21,720 nucleotides of DNA, from NCBI GenBank assembly GCA_964629965.1, contig CAZVRZ010000088.1, positions 1 through 21,720 of the forward strand, written 5' to 3'. Positions within the stretch are counted from its first letter, which is position 1, and every line of letters starts with the position of its first letter. Under the pieces are notes generated by a model, which was not told the origin of the DNA, did not search any database, and saw nothing but the letters and a program-made list of their open reading frames with translations. This document shows, piece after piece, positions 16,306 through 21,720 of the stretch. The translations under genes and the position numbers were made by a program. Source of the DNA: CAZVRZ01 sp964629965 (GTDB lineage: Bacteria > Chloroflexota > Anaerolineae > Anaerolineales > UBA4823).

Positions 16306-19179
16306 CTAAATGACCGCCCACTGCAACGTAAACAGCGGCTCGGTGATGGTCTTTTGGGTCATGCGTTTTTCCAGAGCGGAGATCAGGTCATCGCGCTTCT
16401 GGGCGATTTCATCTTCCAGATCAAAAATCTCCTGGCGCTGGCGGCGTTTCTTCTTCTCTAGATCACGGATTTTTTCTTGCAGATCATGCTGTTCTTCCAC
16501 TGTGGTCGCCAGACGGGATTGACGGTTGAGGGCATTGATCTGCTGCTTGGTGTCTTTCAGCTCTTTTTCGGAGGCCAGGATCATATCCTCGGCCCACTTC
16601 TCCAGGCGTTCGCGCGCTTCGTTGAAGTGGCGGTTGTTCTCTTCCAGCGAGCGGCTGATGGTAGCCTGGGTGTGGCGCTGGGTTTCCTGTTCCAGGCGCA
16701 GGCGTTGCTCGGATGGCAGCAGGCCGGCCTCGCCGGCCCGGCCCAGGCAGTGGAAGATTTTTTCGCAGGTTTCCTGATCCAATGAATTGCCCGCCTGGTC
16801 AATGGCGGAGAATAACAGATACTCTTCACGCTCAAAGGAATCGATCACCAGACGCTCCAGGTGCAGCCAGCCGTTTTTGCCTTTCAGAGCTTCCACCATC
16901 GCAATTCGCACCAGGTGATGGCTGATGTCGAAGATCACCTGCGCCGGCGGCGCGGCCAGGTCTTTGGCAGACTGGATCACGGTCTCACCCAATGGATGGG
17001 AGAGACGATAGAGAAAGTCGCCGGGGATATTCGGTTGGCTCTTGGAGATCAGGTGGTAATGCCCTGGGGCAGAACCGTTCCAACCAGGCGGGCGAAGGTC
17101 AAAGGCCAGATCGTGTTCATCGAATTGCGCCTTCTCATCCAGGATATACCGGGTGAGCCACCAAAACATCTGTGAAAAACGATCCAGCCGTTCACGTGTG
17201 TCGAGCAGGTTGGCGCGCAGACGCGAATGTACATCTTCGTCGAAATTTTCCAACAAAATCTGGCGCGTATCCTGCAGGCGGCTTTGGATAGTCTGATCTA
17301 ACTCAGCTTGCAGTTCCTGGAAAGCCTGCTCAATTTCCAACTGTGTGCGGCATTCCTGGTAAATATCCAGCACCCGGCCTTCGAAATCCACCCCGGATTC
17401 AATGCTGCCCAGCACATCGTCGGATGCGCCAAAGACGCCGTTGAACAGGTTGAACTTTTCGTTGAGCAGTTCGTACACCCGTTGGTCGGCGGCGTTGGTC
17501 TCATTGAGAAAGTTGATGACAACGACATCATGCTTTTGCCCGTAACGGTGGCAGCGTCCGATACGCTGCTCAATCCGCTGTGGGTTCCATGGCAGGTCGA
17601 AATTAACCACCAGCGAGCAAAACTGCAGGTTGATGCCTTCGGCGGCGGCTTCAGTTGCCAGCATGATGCTGGCTTCGTCGCGGAAATGTTCGATGATCGC
17701 ATTGCGCACATTGACTGCGCGGCTACCCGCTGTACGGCCTGTATCGCGATTGGTTTCCAGCCAGCGTTCGTAGATTTGGGTCGATTCCGAATCCGTATTG
17801 GTGCCGTTGAACAGCACGACCCTGCCGGCATAGCCGTTGGCATCCAGAAAGTCCTTCAGGTAATTTTGTGTGCGGCGTGACTCGGTGAAAACAACCGCTT
17901 TTTGCGCTGCGTTCATTTCCGTCATGCGCTCAAAGCCAATTTCCAGGGCTTTTAGCAGCGAGCGCGCCTTGGTATCCACGCCAATGCTGCGTGCCCAATG
18001 GATATAACGCTCCAGTTCGTCAATTTCAGCTCCCAATTTGACCCAGTCAATCGGGTCTTCTTTGGGGGGCTCCACTGGCAGGATCGTCTCTTCTTCCCCT
18101 TCGCCCAGGATGCTATCGAGCAGCTCTTCATCCATTTCATCCTCTGAAATGATCTGCTCGGCCAGTGGAATATCCAGAGATTTTTTCTGGCGCATGGCAA
18201 CCAAGCGGTTGCGCATGACTTCCAACGTGCCTGCAACGGCTTGCGAAGAGGAAGCCAGCAGTTTACGCACGATCAGCGTGGTCAGGTGGCGCTGCTGCCT
18301 GGGCAGCGAATAAGTCTCCGGGCGCTGCAGGAAGGCGGAAATCGCCTCATAGAGCTTCTGCTCGTTCTCGGTCGGTTTAAAAGGCCGGGTGATCAGCTTG
18401 CGCTCGGTATATTGGATGTACTCCAGAACTTGGCGGCGCAGAGTGCGCGTGCAAAAGAACTTCAGGCGGCTGCGCAAATCATCCAGATCGCCGCCTGTAT
18501 TGGTGTACTGCGTGCGAAAGGAGGGCAGGTCGCCAAAAATTCGGTCATCAATCAGGGTCGTCAAGCCGTAAAGTTCGAGCAGGCTGTTTTGCAGCGGGGT
18601 GGCTGTGAGCAGCACCTTACGGCGATCTTCCAATGCCCAGCGAATACGCTGGCCCATTTTGTTGCTCTGGCGATAGGCGTTGCGCAGCTTATGCGCTTCG
18701 TCAATCACCACCAGGTCCCAGCCGATTGCCCGGATTTCTTCGGCGCACTTACTGGCGTAATTCAGCGAAGTGATCACAACCGTTTTGGCATCGAAAGGCA
18801 TTGGATTGCCGGCAGCTTTGCTCTCTTTATAAGACCCGGCATCCAGAACAATGGTGGGAACGTTAAATTTCTCGCTCAATTCCAACGCCCACTGCTTGCG
18901 AATAGAAGCCGGGCAAATCACCAGCAGCTTGCGCTTGCGTTCAGCCCAATATTCACATAACACCAGTCCGGCCTCAATCGTCTTGCCCAGGCCCACCTCA
19001 TCTGCCAGCAGCACACCTTTAGACACGGGCGAGCGCACCGCAAACAGCGCCGCTTCAATCTGGTGGGGGTTGAGATCCACACAGGCGTCAAACAGAGAGC
19101 GCGAGAGCCTCTCAACTCCCTCTCCACCCTGGCGAGTCAATTCATGAGCAAAATACTTGGCATGATAAGCTGTGATCAT
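16306..19179 (-). CDS. SNF2/RapA-type helicase, defence-associated
   Basis: 957 aa from ATG 19179. Motifs: DEVGLGKT (60-67), CPASIRKQW (89-97), DEAH (160-163), TATPLQN (192-198), VVFTESRRTQNYL (429-441), TEAAAEGINLQ (509-519) and QRIGRCHRYGQ (538-548). This is a complete two-lobe SNF2-family ATPase of the bacterial RapA/HepA-like kind. Such enzymes translocate on double-stranded DNA and displace or remodel bound protein rather than unwind it (family knowledge). Residues about 827-939 form a long, highly charged coiled coil, likely for contact with a partner such as Mod or Res. There is no Shine-Dalgarno site; a TATAAT box lies just upstream, so the message is probably leaderless. It is the first gene of the tight helicase-mod-res set. 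DISARM also has an SNF2 protein with a methylase, but the other DISARM genes are absent here. Confidence 0.9.
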   Translation of the reverse strand: MITAYHAKYFAHELTRQGGEGVERLSRSLFDACVDLNPHQIEAALFAVRSPVSKGVLLADEVGLGKTIEAGLVLCEYWAERKRKLLVICPASIRKQWALELSEKFNVPTIVLDAGSYKESKAAGNPMPFDAKTVVITSLNYASKCAEEIRAIGWDLVVIDEAHKLRNAYRQSNKMGQRIRWALEDRRKVLLTATPLQNSLLELYGLTTLIDDRIFGDLPSFRTQYTNTGGDLDDLRSRLKFFCTRTLRRQVLEYIQYTERKLITRPFKPTENEQKLYEAISAFLQRPETYSLPRQQRHLTTLIVRKLLASSSQAVAGTLEVMRNRLVAMRQKKSLDIPLAEQIISEDEMDEELLDSILGEGEEETILPVEPPKEDPIDWVKLGAEIDELERYIHWARSIGVDTKARSLLKALEIGFERMTEMNAAQKAVVFTESRRTQNYLKDFLDANGYAGRVVLFNGTNTDSESTQIYERWLETNRDTGRTAGSRAVNVRNAIIEHFRDEASIMLATEAAAEGINLQFCSLVVNFDLPWNPQRIEQRIGRCHRYGQKHDVVVINFLNETNAADQRVYELLNEKFNLFNGVFGASDDVLGSIESGVDFEGRVLDIYQECRTQLEIEQAFQELQAELDQTIQSRLQDTRQILLENFDEDVHSRLRANLLDTRERLDRFSQMFWWLTRYILDEKAQFDEHDLAFDLRPPGWNGSAPGHYHLISKSQPNIPGDFLYRLSHPLGETVIQSAKDLAAPPAQVIFDISHHLVRIAMVEALKGKNGWLHLERLVIDSFEREEYLLFSAIDQAGNSLDQETCEKIFHCLGRAGEAGLLPSEQRLRLEQETQRHTQATISRSLEENNRHFNEARERLEKWAEDMILASEKELKDTKQQINALNRQSRLATTVEEQHDLQEKIRDLEKKKRRQRQEIFDLEDEIAQKRDDLISALEKRMTQKTITEPLFTLQWAVI

Positions 19180-19188
19180 AATAAATCA

Positions 19189-19218
19189 ATTATATTCTGA
19201 GCAATCTACAATTGGTAA
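19189..19218 (-). promoter_or_regulatory. Predicted promoter for the helicase-mod-res operon, leaderless
   Basis: On the minus strand, TATAAT (19194-19189) is a perfect -10 box, with TTACCA (19218-19213; 4 of 6 to TTGACA) 18 bases upstream. Only 9 bases separate the -10 box from the helicase ATG, so transcription should start two or three bases before the ATG. That matches the lack of a Shine-Dalgarno site. It lies in a 126-bp gap (19180-19305) that holds nothing else I can identify. Confidence 0.55.
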
Positions 19219-19305
19219 GTGATTCCCTTCTGAAAAATAATGGTTTGGTACTTTTTGTCTCTGTCTTGATTAAATATCTGCATTCTGTTCTGATTGTGGC
19301 TGATA

Positions 19306-19614
19306 TTAAACCGGAGCTACTCGAATATCACCCTGATAATCCAAAAAGCATAAGCGCGTACTGATCAGCGGTCCATGCAGCCTGCAAAAGGCAGTCGCAT
19401 ACCGGGTAAGCTGGCTGCGATAGCCCTGCATCACACGGGCTAGTTCGGCTTCGCTCTCCAGTTCATCCGTTTTATAATCCAGCAAATGCCAGCCATCCTT
19501 GAGGTGATAGAGCAAGTCAATCGCACCAATATCCAGCTTGTTGCCGACTGAGAAGCTGTAAGGAACTTCATGGCGGCGCTCTAGAGCTGTATCAACCAGC
19601 CAGGTCTTATTCAA
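19306..19614 (-). CDS. Small RecB/AddA-type PD-(D/E)XK nuclease domain, probably a gene remnant
   Basis: 102 aa, with TTG at 19614 as the only start; it overlaps the previous gene's stop by 8 bases (TTGAATAA). A TAG lies a few codons upstream in the same frame (19627-19629). The sequence matches the C-terminal nuclease domain of AddA/UvrD-type helicase-nucleases: REVPY-like HEVPYSF with Glu16, GAIDLLYH with Asp33, LLDYKTD (Asp46, Lys48), YRSQLTRYA (Gln68, Tyr72) and the closing LCFLDYQGDIRVAPV. All core catalytic residues of the RecB nuclease family are present, but the roughly 1000-residue helicase that normally precedes it is missing. It is either a leftover of a deleted addA-like gene or a stand-alone mini-nuclease, coupled to the gene upstream. 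I lean to a remnant that may still be expressed. Confidence 0.6.
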   Translation of the reverse strand: MNKTWLVDTALERRHEVPYSFSVGNKLDIGAIDLLYHLKDGWHLLDYKTDELESEAELARVMQGYRSQLTRYATAFCRLHGPLISTRLCFLDYQGDIRVAPV

Positions 19615-19990
19615 GGGTGACCAATCCTAACAAAACCTGCTGGTTCAAAGAGGCCAGCTGTGTATGGCTGAGGTGCATTTTCTGGCCAATGCCATTGGCA
19701 ATCAAGCTCTCAACTATTTTTTCGCCAGCGGAAGAAGCTGAGATCTGGACGCGTTCTTCCGGCGGGCATTCAAACATGCGCATGGCAAAAGCGCATTGCC
19801 AACAGATGGCGTAATCCGGCGGCATGCCTGGCGAAGGGCAGTAGTACAGGGTATGCCCTGGCACGTTGTTACGCGCGATCCGGATGGTAGAAAGAGTTGC
19901 CAGTTTTGGATTTTCTAAAACCTGGACCGGGTATCCGGATTTCTCTTCCAGAAGTTTGATCAGTTCTCTGGTAATCTCACGTAATTTCAA
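19607..19990 (-). CDS. Unrecognised Cys-rich 127-aa protein, TTG start
   Basis: The start is TTG 19990: GGAG lies 7 bases upstream, and no ATG occurs in frame before the TAA at 20021-20023. The N-terminal helix (REITRELIKLLEE) is followed by beta-like sequence and a cysteine cluster: Cys51, then CWQC (63-66) in DYAICWQCAFAMRMF, then Cys75. The C-terminus is helical. The pattern suggests a metal-binding or structural Cys site. The overall layout is faintly like an ImmA/IrrE-type fold, but the HExxH motif of that family is absent, so I make no such call. It lies between the excisionase-type HTH gene (30-bp gap) and the nuclease fragment (8-base overlap), so these three are probably one transcript. 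Function unknown. Confidence 0.65.
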   Translation of the reverse strand: MKLREITRELIKLLEEKSGYPVQVLENPKLATLSTIRIARNNVPGHTLYYCPSPGMPPDYAICWQCAFAMRMFECPPEERVQISASSAGEKIVESLIANGIGQKMHLSHTQLASLNQQVLLGLVTLE

Positions 19991-20020
19991 AGGTATTCTC
20001 CGGGTGATGAAGGGATAATT

Positions 20021-20245
20021 TTATGGTGCGACCTCAGGTTCCTGATGAATAGGCGGCTGGTCAGGCGGGCTCTTCATCTGCTGTAACCAGCGATCCAGGG
20101 CGCCTCGGTGAAAACGCCAGTGTTTGCCCACCTTCTGGCAGGGAATCCTGCCTTCCTGCGCCAGCTTGTACATCGAACGCAGCGGTATGCGCAGGTAGGC
20201 GGATGTTTCCTGGATGGTCAGTATTTCGGGAAAAGATGTAGGCAT
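20021..20245 (-). CDS. Excisionase-family (HTH_17/MerR-like) small DNA-binding protein
   Basis: 74 aa from ATG 20245, with AGGA 8 bases upstream. Residues about 7-54 form a winged helix-turn-helix of the excisionase family: EILTIQETSAYLRIPLRSMY, then KLAQEGRIPCQKVGKHWRF with the typical R-IP-KVG-WRF signature and a closing LDRWL. These proteins bind DNA, either to direct recombination (Xis) or as small regulators. No integrase is visible in the window, so a regulatory role is at least as likely. The C-terminal 20 residues are Pro-rich and probably disordered. A promoter with a nearby inverted repeat lies upstream, consistent with self-regulation. It heads the short operon with the Cys-rich gene and the nuclease fragment. 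Confidence 0.85.
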   Translation of the reverse strand: MPTSFPEILTIQETSAYLRIPLRSMYKLAQEGRIPCQKVGKHWRFHRGALDRWLQQMKSPPDQPPIHQEPEVAP

Positions 20246-20291
20246 ATATCCAATCCTTCAGGTAAGGGTGTGATAACCCCGCAATACATTA

Positions 20292-20320
20292 TTTATAGCA
20301 GGTTATTGCAGTTCTTGCAA
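20292..20320 (-). promoter_or_regulatory. Predicted promoter of the excisionase-type HTH gene
   Basis: On the minus strand, TTGCAA (20320-20315) and TATAAA (20297-20292) are 17 bases apart, a near-consensus sigma-70 promoter. The expected start near 20285 gives a 40-base leader before ATG 20245. Confidence 0.55.
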
Positions 20321-20360
20321 ATGAATTGGGTGGTTAACTTCTTGTCGAGCCAATTCATTT
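20319..20360. promoter_or_regulatory. Inverted repeat overlapping the -35 box (possible operator)
   Basis: AAATGAATTGG (20319-20329) and CCAATTCATTT (20350-20360) are perfect 11-bp reverse complements, 20 bases apart. The left arm overlaps the last two bases of the predicted -35 box, a position suited to a regulator such as the HTH protein itself or the XRE protein. A plain hairpin is the alternative. Confidence 0.4.
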
Positions 20361-20466
20361 TGATAGGGAGTCTACTGAAACGGTGTATTTTTTTGGCGAT
20401 TTTTACGAAATTTTCTCCGAGATTGCGAAGACAAATGGTTACTCGCTGGATGACGATGAGGAATAA
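20338..20466 (+). pseudogene. Possible 3' remnant of a lost plus-strand gene (42 codons)
   Basis: In the 261-bp gap 20246-20506, one plus-strand frame runs from after a TAA (20335-20337) to a TAA at 20464-20466. Its second half is very protein-like: VYFFGDFYEIFSEIAKTNGY followed by SLDDDEE. No ATG or good ribosome site lies in the frame (only a GTG at 20383), so it would be a truncated tail rather than a whole gene. I do not recognise the family. Confidence 0.3.
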
Positions 20467-20506
20467 CACCCTGATTGTTTACTGCTCACCAGGCCGGTTT
20501 GGAGCA

Positions 20507-20788
20507 TCACCCGCTAAAATTGTCCTCGGCCGGCGATAATCTATCTTCAAACCAGGGGGACTGTACTGGCAGAGGCCACAGCCGGGTCATATCCTTTTGG
20601 GAGCATGCCAGGGCCAGCGTCTGCACGGGCTGCAGGCTGGTGTCAAAGTAAATGAGTTCACATCTGGCTGGAAGCCGGTAGATCACTGCTCCTGAAATAC
20701 TCCTGTCGGCGGCGGCCAACTCGTATCCGATAAACGCCAGCGCGATTACCAGAAGGAGCCCAACCAAGATTATTCTATTCCCTCGCAT
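20507..20788 (-). CDS. Small membrane-anchored or secreted protein, 93 aa
   Basis: ATG 20788 has AGGA 4 bases upstream. The N-terminus is a classic anchor or signal segment: a short basic start (MRGNR), then IILVGLLLVIALAFIGYEL (about residues 6-24), followed by a polar domain. The outer part carries Cys residues at about 43 and 62 (RCELIY and LACSQ), which could form a disulfide outside the membrane. I do not recognise the family. The start codon directly follows the TAG of the upstream gene in the same frame, so the two are certainly co-transcribed. No terminator is evident after it. Confidence 0.55.
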   Translation of the reverse strand: MRGNRIILVGLLLVIALAFIGYELAAADRSISGAVIYRLPARCELIYFDTSLQPVQTLALACSQKDMTRLWPLPVQSPWFEDRLSPAEDNFSG

Positions 20789-21046
20789 CTAATCCTCGCA
20801 AATCCAGCAGTGATTGGGAGGATATTGCTCCGTAGCGTTTTGATCATAGACAACCACTTCTTTTTGCTCCAGCTGCTCGCCATGCACCCGACAGAGGGGC
20901 AGTCCCCGCTTTCCGGCGACCGGGTAATTATCGATCGAAAACATTCCGTTGGGTGTTAGATCCACATACCAGGCAAAACTGGTTTGATAATTCATCATAT
21001 TCTTCTTGCATTCTGCCTCCAGGGCAGATTTTAGCATATTGTACAT
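20789..21046 (-). CDS. Small CxxH/CxxC protein, 85 aa, probably zinc-binding
   Basis: 85 aa from ATG 21046 (weak AGG upstream); an in-frame ATG at 21037 (Met4) is an alternative start. Two paired ligand motifs, CRVH (Cys52, His55) and CWIC (Cys80, Cys83), suggest one zinc site of a treble-clef or ribbon kind. The N-terminal half is a helix, then a short beta-rich stretch around SFAWYVDLTPNGMFSI. It is transcribed away from the XRE gene and joined head to tail with the membrane-anchored protein. Function unknown; a small adaptor or DNA-binding role is only a guess. Confidence 0.55.
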   Translation of the reverse strand: MYNMLKSALEAECKKNMMNYQTSFAWYVDLTPNGMFSIDNYPVAGKRGLPLCRVHGEQLEQKEVVVYDQNATEQYPPNHCWICED

Positions 21047-21131
21047 GCCTCACACTAACTTTCCCGCATATTAAGAAAACAACGAAAAAACTCTCCACCG
21101 AAGGAAACATATTGGTAACCCACAAGAAACG

Positions 21132-21157
21132 ATGATTGTTGCATAATCGTCAATCAT
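21132..21157. promoter_or_regulatory. Inverted repeat over the -10 box and start codon of the XRE gene
   Basis: ATGATTG (21132-21138) and CAATCAT (21151-21157) are perfect 7-bp arms around a -10-like CATAAT (21142-21147), and the right arm covers the ATG at 21156. The gene has no Shine-Dalgarno site, and the -10 box ends 8 bases before the ATG, so the message is probably leaderless. Repressor binding here would block transcription, which fits self-repression by the XRE protein. Confidence 0.5.
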
Positions 21158-21521
21158 GGGAAACACCGATATATTTTCCAAATGGTTGACTGTTCAGATG
21201 AAGCGAGAGAATTGGACGCAGGCAGACCTGGCCAGGGCTACCGGGATTGGCCGGGCAGCCATCAGCAAGATGATCTCCAATAAGAAGAGCTTGAAGCCCA
21301 AGCCGGAAAGCTGCCTGGCGCTTGCCAAGGCCTTCAGATTAGCTCCTGAAACCGTTTATCGCGCGGCGGGCATCCTGCCGACTGAACCTGAATTCCCAGA
21401 GCTGGACGATCTCAAGGCGATTGCGAGCAACCTCTCTGCACGCGGGCGGGAAGAAATTGTTGCGATTGCCAGGGCGATCCTTGATTTGGAGGAAAAAACC
21501 AAAGCCACCCCTGTCCAGTAA
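21156..21521 (+). CDS. XRE/Cro-CI family transcription regulator
   Basis: 121 aa from ATG 21156. Residues about 10-60 form a five-helix Cro/CI domain: the helix-turn-helix is TQADLARATGIGRAAISKMI (21-40), followed by SNKKSLKPKPESCLALAKAF. The C-terminal part (about 75-115) is helical, with a charged helix GREEIVAIARAILDLEE that could be for dimerisation. It lacks the peptidase domain of LexA/CI-type repressors. It diverges from the small CxxH/CxxC gene across a 109-bp gap with an operator-like repeat, so it probably represses itself and perhaps the minus-strand genes. Such regulators often control defence or integrative elements (general knowledge). Confidence 0.9.
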   Translation: MGNTDIFSKWLTVQMKRENWTQADLARATGIGRAAISKMISNKKSLKPKPESCLALAKAFRLAPETVYRAAGILPTEPEFPELDDLKAIASNLSARGREEIVAIARAILDLEEKTKATPVQ

Positions 21522-21625
21522 TGGCATCTTGCGAGTTTGGTGTTTTGCCTGTTGATTTTCCGAACCTTCTCATCCTCTGCCGGTCGTTAGCCGGGTGACG
21601 CTACCCATCCTGTGTAGTTCGAATT

Positions 21626-21652
21626 CCAGGGATAACCCCTGGTAGTTTTTTT
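21626..21652 (+). terminator. Intrinsic terminator downstream of the XRE gene
   Basis: CCAGGG (21626-21631), 5-base loop, CCCTGG (21637-21642), then TAG and seven T (21646-21652): a short GC-rich stem with a U-tract. It lies 105 bases after the XRE stop. The rest of 21522-21720 holds no gene I can see. Confidence 0.7.
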
Positions 21653-21720
21653 CGCGGCATTTACTGGTACTTTTCACTTTTTATTGGTTGTATCTCCTTA
21701 AGAAATAAATATTCTGCTCC

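Noticed and set aside
17308..18960. Plus-strand frames opposite the SNF2 gene
   Set aside because: Same reason: antisense to clear helicase motifs, no independent coding signs.
10071..19179. Classical DISARM or BREX system
   Set aside because: An SNF2 protein and a methylase are present, but no DUF1998 protein, PLD protein, PglZ, BrxC or BrxL is seen; Mod and Res have type III features.
19607..19990. ImmA/IrrE-type metallopeptidase
   Set aside because: The layout is faintly similar but the HExxH motif is absent, so the call is not supported.
21617..21627. tRNA T-arm-like GTTCGAATTCC
   Set aside because: The flanking bases do not pair as a T-stem, and no acceptor or anticodon arm can be formed; it precedes a terminator hairpin instead.
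1..21720. CRISPR array
   Set aside because: No regularly spaced direct repeats are visible anywhere in the window.

Overview
The window reads as a defence (antiphage-type) island in a free-living bacterium. Moderate GC, frequent TTG/GTG starts and the VWA, Mod and helicase protein styles suggest Chloroflexota (Anaerolineae-like). That is a guess from general look, not from a marker gene; no rRNA, tRNA or CRISPR is visible.

Layout. Bases 1-1576 carry three plus-strand genes: a VWA-domain protein entering from the left edge, then two unrecognised small proteins. A perfect 15-bp hairpin (1610-1651) closes them off from a long minus-strand block. Read in its own direction, that block runs: SNF2/RapA-type helicase (19179-16306), oversized beta-class adenine methyltransferase Mod (16292-13257), type III-like restriction subunit Res with a C-terminal PD-(D/E)XK nuclease (13247-10071), a 1271-aa TPR / GreA-B-C-terminal-like / PIN fusion (10011-6196), a 380-bp gap with a nested inverted repeat, a DUF262-HNH (GmrSD-like) protein (5815-4031) and a second DUF262 protein coupled to it by an ATGA overlap (4034-1653). 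Upstream of the helicase are a RecB/AddA-type nuclease fragment, a Cys-rich small protein and an excisionase-type HTH protein. Next come two small in-frame abutting genes (a CxxH/CxxC protein and a membrane-anchored protein) and a divergent XRE-type regulator with an operator-like repeat on its start.

How it may work together (inference). Helicase, Mod and Res are spaced 9-13 bp with Shine-Dalgarno sites inside the junctions, so they are very probably one transcription unit: Mod marks host DNA, Res cuts unmarked DNA, and the SNF2 protein may remodel or move along it. The TPR-Gre-PIN protein directly behind Res looks like a second-layer effector: a PIN RNase on a TPR scaffold, with a domain that in GreA/B sits on RNA polymerase. 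The two DUF262 proteins form a GmrSD-like module that could attack modified DNA and so complement the methylation-based module. The combination is the best candidate here for an under-described system; whether it has been described elsewhere could not be checked.
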